A stretch of DNA of 64,000 nucleotides from Sphaerochaeta halotolerans (GTDB lineage Bacteria > Spirochaetota > Spirochaetia > Sphaerochaetales > Sphaerochaetaceae). Numbering within the stretch: position 1 is the stretch's first letter; each line of letters begins with the position of its first letter. A model generated the notes under the pieces. It saw only the letters and a list, made by a program, of their open reading frames with translations. It was not told the origin of the DNA and ran no database searches. Both the position numbers and the translations under genes were made by a program. This document shows, in pieces, positions 53,753 to 62,393 of the stretch. The stretch covers positions 62,001-126,000 of the forward strand of contig NZ_QUWK01000001.1 of assembly GCF_003429665.1 (NCBI RefSeq). The letters run 5' to 3'.

Positions 53753-54946
53753 TCAAAACGATCCGTCGGGAACTGGGTAGGGATAGATACGAATCCCTTC
53801 GACAACTCTATTGATAATTCCCTTTGGAGACGGATAGTCGGGATCCAATCCTTTTACCATTGAAACATAGAATCCAATCATTTGGCCAAGAAGCACTGTG
53901 ATGATGGACAGGAATCCATCGGAAATCGGAGCGGAAGCATTCAACTCTACCACCACATCCGCGAAATCTTCGAAATCACTCTTGTCATCGGCGATCACAA
54001 CCACCATTTTCCCCAGCTTCTTCTTTTTGATTTCTCGTAGGATATCCAATTCATATTGTTTCCGATAAGCGTTCGATGAACTTGTGAGCACAACGATACT
54101 TTGATCGTCGATGGATGCCATGAACCCATGTCGTAATCCCAACGTGTCCGATGCATATGCTACGATAGAACCACCACTAAGTTCCTGCACCTTCAAATGA
54201 GCTTCCAAAGCACCCCCGAAATACGGTCTTGATGCGATGAAATAGATTCTGGCGAAATCTTCGTTCGATATCCGACGGGCAACTTCATCGAACTTTCCCA
54301 GAATATGCTGGCCGAGTTCGGATAGTGCATCGACATCAGCTCTGCTACTGGTAATATTATCTTTATCGATGTACTGCAAAAGTAATCCTGCAAGAACCAT
54401 TGAAGTGAAGGAAGAAGTCATTGCCAAGCCCTTGTCATTGGTCCCTTCGGGTAGATTCAGAACATATCCCTTTGAACCCATGGCTCCAACAATCTTGGCC
54501 AGTTCTCCTTTCGGATTGCATGTGATGGCGAGATGCTTCACGTTGCCTGCACATAGCTTCTCAGCCAAATCGACCGCTGCTATCCCTTCAGGACTGTTAC
54601 CGGATCTTGCGAATGACACTAGGATGAATTCCTGTTTGGGAAATACCGATTCGGGATCCATGACGATATCTGTGGAACTTACAGCTTCGGCATAGGGAAA
54701 AACTTTTCTCAACATCGGAGCAACCGAAACACCGACAAAATGTGAGCTGCCGGCACCAGAGAGTACCAAGCGGGGATTATCACCTAGCAATGCTTTTAGT
54801 TGCGTCGATGCTTTGTTGACACATTCCCATGTTTCACGCCACATGGTCGGTTGGCTAAGGATTTCCGAAGCAGTATGTATATATCCGGAGCGTTCCGCCC
54901 CTGCTTTTCCAAGAAGTTCTTCCAATCCAGTCAGTGTCTTTTTCAT
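53753..54946 (-). CDS. agaS: AgaS-family sugar isomerase/deaminase (SIS domains)
   Basis: 397 residues with two SIS domains. LVLSGAGSSHFVG and SFARSGNSPEGIAAVDL in the first bind the phosphosugar, and the second half has LGLRHGFMASIDD and SSSNAYRK. AgaS converts galactosamine-6-phosphate to tagatose-6-phosphate with loss of ammonia in the cytoplasm. It is the first gene of the sugar operon and divergent from a DeoR regulator. The ATG has GAGAGGG upstream. Confidence 0.88.
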   Translation of the reverse strand: MKKTLTGLEELLGKAGAERSGYIHTASEILSQPTMWRETWECVNKASTQLKALLGDNPRLVLSGAGSSHFVGVSVAPMLRKVFPYAEAVSSTDIVMDPESVFPKQEFILVSFARSGNSPEGIAAVDLAEKLCAGNVKHLAITCNPKGELAKIVGAMGSKGYVLNLPEGTNDKGLAMTSSFTSMVLAGLLLQYIDKDNITSSRADVDALSELGQHILGKFDEVARRISNEDFARIYFIASRPYFGGALEAHLKVQELSGGSIVAYASDTLGLRHGFMASIDDQSIVVLTSSSNAYRKQYELDILREIKKKKLGKMVVVIADDKSDFEDFADVVVELNASAPISDGFLSIITVLLGQMIGFYVSMVKGLDPDYPSPKGIINRVVEGIRIYPYPVPDGSF

Positions 54947-54988
54947 ACAACCCTCTCAACGTAAGATGCCTATATTTTGAAAGCAATT

Positions 54989-55026
54989 CAATCATTTGTC
55001 AATGTGTTTTTACAAATATTTGATTG
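54989..55026. promoter_or_regulatory. Probable DeoR operator and agaS promoter region
   Basis: CAATCATTTGT (54989-54999) and the imperfect inverted copy ACAAATATTTGATTG (55012-55026). On the minus strand TTGACA (54997-55002), 17 nt and CAAAAT form a likely agaS promoter, so the left arm overlaps its -35. More TGATT copies follow up to 55035. Confidence 0.55.
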
Positions 55027-55060
55027 TTTTTGATTTTATTTTAATTGGAAAAATCATATA

Positions 55061-55089
55061 TTGAATCATAATCGATTACGGTCTATTAT
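55061..55089 (+). promoter_or_regulatory. Promoter of the DeoR regulator gene
   Basis: TTGAAT (55061-55066), 17-nt spacer, TATTAT (55084-55089). The leader is about 28 nt with AGAGGA before the ATG. Confidence 0.7.
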
Positions 55090-55123
55090 TTAGCAGTCTA
55101 TTATTAAAAAGTAGAGGACCACG

Positions 55124-55885
55124 ATGATACGAGAAAAACGTTTTGAACTTATACAGAGTGAACTCGCCAAAAAGGGAATCGTTGATGTAGATGAGTTGAC
55201 TATCGTCTTGGATGCTTCGAGAGCAACTGTAAGAAGAGATTTGGATGCCCTGAACAAGATTGGTGTTTTAAAACGGACACATGGTGGAGCACGTTCCATC
55301 GACTCCGAGGAGGAACTACCTTTTCACACGAAAGTCATGGCAAATATCCAAGAAAAAAGGGCTATTGGAATCACTACAGCCGAATGTATACCCGAAGGCA
55401 GCGTTGTCGGTTGCACGGGCGGGACAACTGTCATGTCGATTGTAAAGCATCTGAAAGAGAAACAAATCACTGTTGTCACCAACGCAATCAACATTGCAAT
55501 GGAACTTGCATCCTCAAAATCGGTCGAGATTGTGGTTTCTGGGGGAACACTCCGTTCCCGGTCTTATGAGATGGTTGGGCATATCGCCGACAGAACACTA
55601 TCTGAACTCAATCTCAGCATTGCCTTGATTGGCGTCGATGGAATCGACATGGAGCGGGGTATCTCCACATATACCATGCAAGAAGCGCACGCTGCTGCAT
55701 TATTCATACACCAAGCAAAGGAAGTCTGGGTTGCGGCAGACCATAGCAAAATGGGCAAGGTGGCACCAGCTGTTATATCCCCCCTATCCAAAGTCACAAA
55801 ACTTTTTACCGATAGTGGAATCGATTCTTCGATGCGAAGGAAAATAGAAGCTACCGGGATAGAAGTAATAATCGCCGATCTCTAG
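55124..55885 (+). CDS. DeoR-family transcriptional regulator
   Basis: 253 residues. The N-terminal helix-turn-helix is in DVDELTIVLDASRATVRRDL, followed by LKRTHGGA, the DeoR signature. The C-terminal sugar-phosphate sensor domain has GCTGGTTVMSI and VSGGTLRSRS. It probably represses the divergent aga operon and perhaps kbaZ downstream, releasing DNA when a phosphosugar binds. The repeats at 54989-55026 are the likely operator. Confidence 0.92.
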   Translation: MIREKRFELIQSELAKKGIVDVDELTIVLDASRATVRRDLDALNKIGVLKRTHGGARSIDSEEELPFHTKVMANIQEKRAIGITTAECIPEGSVVGCTGGTTVMSIVKHLKEKQITVVTNAINIAMELASSKSVEIVVSGGTLRSRSYEMVGHIADRTLSELNLSIALIGVDGIDMERGISTYTMQEAHAAALFIHQAKEVWVAADHSKMGKVAPAVISPLSKVTKLFTDSGIDSSMRRKIEATGIEVIIADL

Positions 55886-55935
55886 AAGGAATCAGCGATC
55901 GAATCGAAACCGACTAGGTTTTAGCTATCGAGTTG

Positions 55936-57240
55936 TCATCCACAAGCATTCCTGTAGGTATCAAGAACCAACTGAATGTGTCGATATATAATGTCATCCA
56001 AATCCACCGAAAGTTTTCCTTCCATGATCTCAAGATATTCGATGGGCAAGTATTGGCTCAACAAGGATCGAGGTATTTCAATCGATTTCAAATTGTTTCG
56101 AAGCAACTGGACTGCATCCTTGATTTTCGGTTGTTCCCAATAATACCGTACCCGATCACTGTAGCTATATGCCATGGTGAGCGGTAGATCCGGCCCTTCT
56201 GCATAGTAATTTTTCCAGTATTGCGGATTTTCCACCATAACTTCCTCGATGGTTTTCCGAAGGGTTGAAATCTTTGTGAAATCCTGCTTGCCGGCAAGTT
56301 CCTTTTCGATAGATTCCAGCGCGAATAAGACTTCACGATACGCATACGTTACCCAAGGACCGACCTTAAGTATGCAGCAATGGTCTTCCACCAAGCATGA
56401 CAAGGCTCCCTCCGTCTGGTAATCGGTCGAGTGTGCTTCACAGACGAGAGAATCATATTTGGCTAGTGCCTGATGCAATTCGTGTGCCTTGTCCGGATCA
56501 TACATAACCACCGTGTCATCTCCGAACTCAACACCAGGTTGTATGACCAAGCCTACCACCCTGTCCCATGCCGATTCGAGACCATTATTCACGAAGACTT
56601 CCCGGGTGACAGTAATTGTTTTGACTGCTGCTTCCGGTTCAGTGGGATTGACTCCGTGGTGATTGGAGGTCATTCCACCCGGAATAGGAACCTCGGTTCC
56701 GATGATGTAACAGGGAGGTTCTCCCTTGTTGTCCAAAGCGCTCCAAGTTTCCTCTGCCACTTTACATAACCTGGCAGCTCGTTCAGCGACTATCTTGTCG
56801 TCAAGCGGTTTGCTTCTATCACCTTTGTCATCCTTGCAGAACATGCTTGCGTCCAGATGAATCTTCCTGAATCCTGCCACCACATACTGACGGATCATTT
56901 CACATGCTTTTTCCATAGCGATTTCGGCATTCTCGTTCTTCCACATATTGGGACCAAGATGGTCTCCACCAAGAAGAATGCGGTCAAACGGATAATCAGT
57001 GCCTTTAGCCAACCTACGTATGTAATCATAAAAGTCTACGGGTCTCATACCGGTGTAACCACCGAATTGATTTACTTGGTTGGATGTCGCTTCAATCACA
57101 AGCAGATAGTCATTACGTTTCGCATGGAGGAGTGAAGCCTCTAGTACAACTGGGTGTGCACTACAGATACTGAATACCCCAACCCGCTTATTATCGTGTT
57201 TGTTTGAACGGACCAAATCCATGAACTCTCTAACAATCAT
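55936..57240 (-). CDS. kbaZ: Tagatose-1,6-bisphosphate aldolase, KbaZ/GatZ subunit
   Basis: 434 residues, full length for the KbaZ/GatZ family. GVFSICSAHPVVLEA near the start, LLGGDHLGPN and KIHLDASMFCKDD follow the family pattern. In E. coli this chain is needed for full activity of the class II aldolase KbaY/GatY, which cleaves tagatose-1,6-bisphosphate. No KbaY partner is in the window. AGGAGG precedes the ATG. It is convergent with the DeoR gene and 50 bp from it. Confidence 0.93.
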   Translation of the reverse strand: MIVREFMDLVRSNKHDNKRVGVFSICSAHPVVLEASLLHAKRNDYLLVIEATSNQVNQFGGYTGMRPVDFYDYIRRLAKGTDYPFDRILLGGDHLGPNMWKNENAEIAMEKACEMIRQYVVAGFRKIHLDASMFCKDDKGDRSKPLDDKIVAERAARLCKVAEETWSALDNKGEPPCYIIGTEVPIPGGMTSNHHGVNPTEPEAAVKTITVTREVFVNNGLESAWDRVVGLVIQPGVEFGDDTVVMYDPDKAHELHQALAKYDSLVCEAHSTDYQTEGALSCLVEDHCCILKVGPWVTYAYREVLFALESIEKELAGKQDFTKISTLRKTIEEVMVENPQYWKNYYAEGPDLPLTMAYSYSDRVRYYWEQPKIKDAVQLLRNNLKSIEIPRSLLSQYLPIEYLEIMEGKLSVDLDDIIYRHIQLVLDTYRNACG

Positions 57241-57373
57241 AAAGGCCTCCTAATAATATCTGGGATTGAAGGAAAGGTTGGAGTCACTATACAAGAAAAT
57301 CATATCATACAAAAGAGACATAATCTGCCATCAGAATAGAGAGGTGATATGGTATTCAACTATTGATACCCAA

Positions 57374-57737
57374 CTATATGCCGAGCACTTCCTTCATCCG
57401 GAAAATCACGATATTGCGGATCAACTCCACGGGTAGCGGTTTTTCCAATGGAAACTGAATCGTGCCTTTCGACCTCTTGTACTGTCCAAGCTCATCCTTG
57501 AAAGCCTCCACACCCGATGGAGTCGAATAGAATCCGATATGGTTTTTCAAAGCCGCGAAGTACACGAGATTCTTCTTCAAGAAGAACGCAGGCATTCCAT
57601 AGCTGATCTTCTCGGTAGCTTATGGCACTGCTCCCCGTATGATCGAATACATCTCGACCAAAACTGGCTGGACACTGGGATTGCATTGTTCAATATGCAT
57701 CGATAGTGGAAATCTATTGTTTCGCATCATCTTTCAT
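57374..57737 (-). pseudogene. DUF1801 (YdhG-like) pseudogene
   Basis: The C-terminal 73 residues are intact (MPAFFLKKNLVYFAALKNHI, then STPSGVEAFKDELG). Upstream, the same family can be followed through damage. EKISYG is preceded by an in-frame TAA where an acidic codon is expected after GAVP. Before that the fragment IEQCNPSVQPVLVEMYS is joined by a frameshift to ISTIDAY, which itself follows a TAG. At least two stops and one frameshift, so it is not functional. Confidence 0.8.
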
Positions 57738-57757
57738 ACCATGCTCCTTCGGTTGGT

Positions 57758-58110
57758 TCAGATGTTAGGATTGGGTTCCTCGTGGACCGCAATCCTACCC
57801 TTTCCATGTACTTTCGCTGTATAAAGCGCCCTGTCGGCAAACTCCATGGTCACGTGTTCATCCATACCGAATTCCCACGCGACCAGTCTGATGCTCACAG
57901 ACACCGGCTTTCCTTCCATTATATGCAAAGGTCCCACTCCGTCAAGAATCCTACGTGCGAACGTGCGACATGATAGGCTTGCTTGACGGTAGTATCGGGA
58001 AGCAGGACAGTAAACTCATCGCCTCCATAGCGGGAACAGACATCGATTGCCCTGGCGTGTTCACGGATCGTCTGGACAACCTGGATGAGCACCGAGTCAC
58101 CGAAGGGTAA
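57758..58110 (-). pseudogene. GGDEF (diguanylate cyclase) pseudogene fragment
   Basis: The active-site motif SRYGGDEFTVLLPDT and the preceding VLIQVVQTIREHARAIDV are in one frame. After VARSH the frame breaks near 57960. The rest, from RRILDGVGPL to EFADRALYTAKVHGKGRI, continues in another frame to a TGA at 57758. The N-terminal part of the domain and any sensor are missing, cut off near 58110. A decayed c-di-GMP synthase. Confidence 0.82.
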
Positions 58111-58115
58111 TCAAG

Positions 58116-58152
58116 GAAAAAACTCCTTACCCAATTAGAGAAAAAACTCCTT
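58116..58152. repeat. 13-bp tandem direct repeat at the island junction
   Basis: GAAAAAACTCCTT occurs at 58116-58128 and again at 58140-58152, 24 bp apart, exactly between the GGDEF fragment and the transposase remnant. It may mark a junction left by insertion or deletion. Confidence 0.6.
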
Positions 58153-58480
58153 GACATTCACATTCTGTGACCTGAACAGCCTGCCCGTGGTACAGCTCAA
58201 GGCTGGAATAAAGGGTTGTGAGGCACGTGGACGGTACAACCTGCAGAAGATCAACAACCTGCACAGTCGCCTGAAGGGCTTGCTGGCTCCCTTCAGGGGT
58301 GTCTCGACGAAATACCTCGACAACTATCTCGCCTGGAATGGGTTTGAGGCTGAGAACCCCGGTGTGGACCGTCTTGATCTGAAAACCTTGTTATCGGACA
58401 AGCTGCAGAAACTCGGCAAGTGCTCCACATATCAGGAAATATTCCATAAGCCACCATTGCCATTCCCTGCTGCGGGGTAG
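58151..58480 (+). mobile_element. IS1595-type transposase remnant (C-terminal part)
   Basis: About 105 residues matching the end of ISXO2-like transposases: YNLQKINNLHSRLKGLL, then FRGVSTKYLDNYLAWN. The zinc ribbon and most of the catalytic DDE region are missing, so it cannot transpose alone. The frame is open from 58151, without a clear start. The stop is followed 12 bp later by the 18-bp repeat shared with 47857. Confidence 0.82.
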
Positions 58481-58491
58481 CGATTCAATAC

Positions 58492-58509
58492 TCTTCGAAA
58501 ACAGAGCCT
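58492..58509. repeat. 18-bp direct repeat, right copy
   Basis: TCTTCGAAAACAGAGCCT, identical to 47857-47874 and in the same orientation. Probably the right end of the decayed insertion sequence. Confidence 0.75.
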
Positions 58510-58511
58510 AT

Positions 58512-58940
58512 TTATTCACCAATTATTTCTACAAATACCATTCTTTCTTGCGGTCCGTCAAACTCCATAAGAAGAATGTCTTGAGCTGCCCCCATTTGCA
58601 TCTTACCTTTACGTAGAGGGAACATGCAACTATTGCCAGTAAGAATACTTCTTAAGTGTCCTGGAGCATTTGCAGAGGTTCTTCCGTATGTTGGTAAAAA
58701 GTGAGCATGAGCATATTCTTCATCATCTTTGACTAATCGTCTAAGTAACACTTCTAAATCACTCACTATACATTCCAAGGGCTCAGTGACAAGAATCCCT
58801 GTACTGGTATGAGATGTTATTACTGAGATAATTCCATCAGATATCTTTGATTTTTTTATAATTTCTTTTACTTGCTCTCCGATATATTTAACATCGTAAT
58901 CGTCATCAGTAAGTATTGTTAAGTCATAATGTTCAACCAT
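58512..58940 (-). CDS. YjbQ family protein (UPF0047)
   Basis: 142 residues. HTSTGILVTE and the later NAPGHLRSILTGNSCMFP are the typical YjbQ motifs, with conserved His and polar residues in a trimeric fold. Some members show weak thiamine-phosphate synthase activity, but the real role is unknown. It is the last gene of an AT-rich operon, 4 bp after the amidohydrolase. The stop lies close to the insertion-sequence end. Confidence 0.9.
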   Translation of the reverse strand: MVEHYDLTILTDDDYDVKYIGEQVKEIIKKSKISDGIISVITSHTSTGILVTEPLECIVSDLEVLLRRLVKDDEEYAHAHFLPTYGRTSANAPGHLRSILTGNSCMFPLRKGKMQMGAAQDILLMEFDGPQERMVFVEIIGE

Positions 58941-58944
58941 TGCT

Positions 58945-59790
58945 TCACCTTCCTAAAAATCTTAGAGCGTTAGTTCCAAGTATTTTCTTTTTATTTTCTT
59001 CTCTTAAATGAAGTACATCCAAAGCTTCTATCATTCTTTTTTGTTCAATTCTTGGGTAGTTAGATCCAAACATTACTCTGTCTGCTAACATCCTATCTAT
59101 CCAGTAAGGACCAAGTTGTGTATTGAATGTTGTATCGAAGAATTGCTTTGGAGAATCAAAATATAAGAGTGAGGTATCTGCAAAGATATTCTCATATTTT
59201 AATAGCAACATGGCTGTTTCCATAACCCAGGGCCATCCAAAATGAGCTAAGCAGATTCTAAGTGTTGGATATTTAATTGCAACCTCTTCAAAATTTAGTG
59301 GGTGAGAATTCTTGCTTGGTGCATTTTTTAACCATGTCATGCCAGAGTGGAACATAATTGGTTTATTGTATTTTACACACACTTCATATATTTTATCCAT
59401 TTTCTCATCATTGGGAAAAAAACCTTGATTTGATGGGTTTAAATTTAATCCACTAAGCTTCATAGTAACGAAAGCATGGATTAACTTTTCAACTGCATCA
59501 TCACAGTTTGGATCGACACTTGCAAACCCTATGAACCTTTCTGGCACTAAATCTACCAACTTTCTAACTTCTTCATTTGATACAATTGTGTCACCATATC
59601 GACTTCTTATGTCTTCTGGCAATATTACTGCTTTGTCTATACCGGCAGCATCTAATTGTTTTGTTACTAGTTCAAGAGGCCAAACGTGTTGTTTATAGAG
59701 AAAGAAATGTTTTCTTCTAAATTCGACTCTACTTGGATCATCACTAATTTCTCTGATAAATCCAGGATATGCATGCATATCTATAACCAT
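58945..59790 (-). CDS. Amidohydrolase family protein (TIM barrel)
   Basis: 281 residues. VIDMHAYPGF at the start stands where HxH metal ligands usually are but has only one His. Later sites are MFHSGMTW, CLAHFGWPW and MFGSNYPR, the COG2159 pattern of hydrolases and decarboxylases. An aromatic-acid or lactone substrate is possible; none is evident. The ATG at 59790 has GGGAG upstream. It sits between a PfkB kinase and yjbQ. Confidence 0.85.
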   Translation of the reverse strand: MVIDMHAYPGFIREISDDPSRVEFRRKHFFLYKQHVWPLELVTKQLDAAGIDKAVILPEDIRSRYGDTIVSNEEVRKLVDLVPERFIGFASVDPNCDDAVEKLIHAFVTMKLSGLNLNPSNQGFFPNDEKMDKIYEVCVKYNKPIMFHSGMTWLKNAPSKNSHPLNFEEVAIKYPTLRICLAHFGWPWVMETAMLLLKYENIFADTSLLYFDSPKQFFDTTFNTQLGPYWIDRMLADRVMFGSNYPRIEQKRMIEALDVLHLREENKKKILGTNALRFLGR

Positions 59791-59829
59791 TATAATCTCC
59801 CTGTATTCGCATAACAACTTTGTTATTTG

Positions 59830-60777
59830 TTAATGCGTAGTTGTTCTTTCTTGTTCCTTAAGAAATAGTTCTACTTCTTTTTTTGTACTAGCTCCTTCCA
59901 TAGGTCCTTTATTCTTCACCGATAGTGCCCCTGCTGCATTAGCGAACCTTCCTGCATCATACAAGCTCATTCCATCCCCTATTGCTGTTACAAACCCTGC
60001 ACAGAATGTGTCTCCTGCACCGGTGGGGTCGACCTCTTCAACTTTGAATGAAGGTATTTCTAACATTTCATCTTTATGAAAGACAATACACCCTTTTTCA
60101 CCATTTTTGAGAATGACAGTCTTTCCCTGCTTTGCCCATTCTTTACATCCACTTACATCATCTTTCAATCCTGTAAGCATACTTGCTTCAGTTGCACTAG
60201 GGAAAATATATTCTGATCTTTTAATGATAGGCTCACAAAGGACTCTGATTTCCTCTGCAGATAAGACTTCTGGTCTAATATTTGGATCAAAACTTAAAGT
60301 AGTAGTAGATGGTAATTTTTCAATAAGTCTCTCTACAGCCTTCTTGCAGTGATTATTCACAGCTAATGTAATTCCTGTAACATGGAGCCAATCAAACTCT
60401 GTAAGATCGATAGCATCAATATCTTCTTCTGTGATCATACCCGCTGCTGAGTGTCTCCAGTGGTATAAAAATTGTCTGGTGCCGTCTCCAAAGTATGCAA
60501 CAAATGCAGTTCCTGTTGTGTATCCCTCTTTTACTTTAATCACAGATGTATCTACACCACTTTCTTGTAATCTATTTACAATACAATCACCAAATCCATC
60601 GTTACCGACAGTTCCAATAATTGTACATTCATTTCCTAATTTAGCAGCTTCATTTATAAATATTGGAGTATCCCCACTAGGAAATGGTCCAACAAAGCTG
60701 TGAGATTCTGTAAAAGGTTCATCAATATTCTTACGCATTATTTCAACAAGTAATCCACCAATTGTAAGTAATTTCAT
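59830..60777 (-). CDS. PfkB-family sugar kinase
   Basis: 315 residues. LLTIGGLLVEIMR, SGDTPIFINEAAKLG and the C-terminal DPTGAGDTFCAGFV place it in the PfkB family, closest in feel to sugar-acid or ketose kinases. AAGGAGG precedes the ATG. Encoded after the cupin and before the amidohydrolase, it probably phosphorylates the sugar brought in by the RbsABC-like transporter. Confidence 0.9.
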   Translation of the reverse strand: MKLLTIGGLLVEIMRKNIDEPFTESHSFVGPFPSGDTPIFINEAAKLGNECTIIGTVGNDGFGDCIVNRLQESGVDTSVIKVKEGYTTGTAFVAYFGDGTRQFLYHWRHSAAGMITEEDIDAIDLTEFDWLHVTGITLAVNNHCKKAVERLIEKLPSTTTLSFDPNIRPEVLSAEEIRVLCEPIIKRSEYIFPSATEASMLTGLKDDVSGCKEWAKQGKTVILKNGEKGCIVFHKDEMLEIPSFKVEEVDPTGAGDTFCAGFVTAIGDGMSLYDAGRFANAAGALSVKNKGPMEGASTKKEVELFLKEQERTTTH

Positions 60778-60811
60778 GCAACCTCCTTTTTGTTATTTTT
60801 AATTTTTTTAT

Positions 60812-61147
60812 TTATTTTACAATTTGAAAATAAGTTAATTTCAATACTTCATCTTCTGTATTATGAACTACATGGGGAATTCCACGAGGCATCATAATGT
60901 AGCTCCCTGTATGGACTACTTGGGATTGGTTAAGGGAAGGAAATTCTATTTTTGCAATTCCTTGATAAACGAAAAACACTTCATCAGCGTCTTCATGGCC
61001 GCCATCATACCCCGCTTTTGAATAGGGAGGAAGTTCCAATTCTCCAGCAAGGAGCTGATCTGTTGCAATAATATCTAAAACTTTACCATCTCCAAAATCT
61101 CTTGATTCTTTATAGTTTGGGACAAGTTCTCTTTTGTACAATGACAT
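60812..61147 (-). CDS. Cupin-domain protein
   Basis: 111 residues forming one cupin barrel. The first metal motif is around GGHEDADEVFFVYQG and the second is PRGIPHVVHN. A small cupin in a sugar operon may act as an isomerase, epimerase or lyase on the sugar; the reaction cannot be read from the sequence. AAAGGA precedes the ATG. It is separated from the binding-protein gene by a hairpin at 61235-61259. Confidence 0.88.
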   Translation of the reverse strand: MSLYKRELVPNYKESRDFGDGKVLDIIATDQLLAGELELPPYSKAGYDGGHEDADEVFFVYQGIAKIEFPSLNQSQVVHTGSYIMMPRGIPHVVHNTEDEVLKLTYFQIVK

Positions 61148-61225
61148 AGTAGTAATCCTTTTACCCTCTCTCTTTTTAGAAGGTTTTCAAGTAAGTAGAT
61201 AATAATCTAAAAGTAAATTTTGTAA

Positions 61226-61259
61226 GCAAAAGAATGGTTGGCTCTTAGTAAGAGCCAAC
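61226..61259 (-). terminator. Terminator or attenuator after the binding-protein gene
   Basis: An 11-bp perfect stem, GGTTGGCTCTT (61235-61245) with AAGAGCCAACC (61249-61259). On the minus strand it is followed by ATTCTTTTG. Partial termination would keep the binding protein more abundant than the enzymes downstream. Confidence 0.75.
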
Positions 61260-61275
61260 CGAGTGTGAAATCAGT

Positions 61276-62274
61276 TTATCTATAAGCCTTTAATAATTCA
61301 GCTCTTTCTTCAACTACTTTCATGTAATCTTTCACACTATCTCTTGTAACAAGAGTGATAGTTGTTGCAACTACTTTTTTGTCAGCTTCTTTACCGTTAA
61401 TTGCATCAATAATGAGGTTCACAGCTGTTTCTCCAATATCGGTAGGAGTTTGTGCTACGAATGCCTCAAGAGTACTGTCAGCGCTTTGTAGTGCTTTAAT
61501 AAAAGCAGGGTCATCATCAACACCAACTAATTGGAAATCAGTTCTTCCTGAGTTTCCTTGTGCTGCGACAAGACCAGCAAGAGTTGTTGCGTTTGAACCG
61601 TAATAGATATCAATTTCACCATTACTGTATGTGGTAAATGTGTCCTCTGCTAATTTTAGTGTGTCATCAACTGATAATTTGATTGGTTCTCTTTCGATTA
61701 ATTCTACTGCAGGGTAGTCAGCTAGGACTTCTTTGAATCCAGCTACTCTATCACGCATTGAAGTAATTTTTGAGAATCCAAAAATAACAATTTTACCTTC
61801 TACGTTCCCATTTCTTTCTTTAAGTAGATCAACCGCATAATTACCAGCTAATTTACCAATTTCAATGTTGTTAGATGCAACGTGTGCATAAACGTCCCCT
61901 TTTGAAGAACCAACGTCCATTGTAACTACTGGAACGCCTGCATCATTAGCATCAAGCACAGCAGGTGCAATAGCGTCAGTATCAACAGGGTTTAGTAATA
62001 GACCGTCAATGTTTTTACTATTGAGCATGTCTTCAATCCCTGATAATTGAACAGAAACATCGTTTCTTCCATCTACATCAAATAATTCAATATTATTTTC
62101 TGCAGCATATTTTTTTACAGCAGCAAGCATATCTTGCATAAACTCGTGCTCGTACGTCATTAAAGATATCCCCAATCGCAATGTGTCTGATTCCTCTTTA
62201 GCACCTTGTGCTGAAAGAGAAAATGTAGATACCAATAATACAACTAAAATAAACATACCAATTTTCTTCATCAT
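61276..62274 (-). CDS. Sugar ABC transporter substrate-binding protein (RbsB-like)
   Basis: 332 residues. The signal peptide (GMFILVVLLVSTFSLSAQGA) is followed by LRLGISLMTYEHEFMQD, the periplasmic-binding-protein type I fold, with LLNPVDTDAIAPAV and LVGVDDDPAF. It should bind a monosaccharide. AGGAG lies before the ATG. In the gap to the permease gene, CTTACAATT (62304-62312) and AATTGTAAG (62380-62388) can pair, perhaps stabilising its mRNA. Confidence 0.92.
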   Translation of the reverse strand: MMKKIGMFILVVLLVSTFSLSAQGAKEESDTLRLGISLMTYEHEFMQDMLAAVKKYAAENNIELFDVDGRNDVSVQLSGIEDMLNSKNIDGLLLNPVDTDAIAPAVLDANDAGVPVVTMDVGSSKGDVYAHVASNNIEIGKLAGNYAVDLLKERNGNVEGKIVIFGFSKITSMRDRVAGFKEVLADYPAVELIEREPIKLSVDDTLKLAEDTFTTYSNGEIDIYYGSNATTLAGLVAAQGNSGRTDFQLVGVDDDPAFIKALQSADSTLEAFVAQTPTDIGETAVNLIIDAINGKEADKKVVATTITLVTRDSVKDYMKVVEERAELLKAYR

Positions 62275-62393
62275 ACTTTTCTCCTAAAATATTTTTTATA
62301 AAACTTACAATTATTAAACTTTTTACTGGAAAATTTTCTAAATTCTTTTACACTACCTCCTATCTAAAACTTTTTTAACAATTGTAAGAGTTA

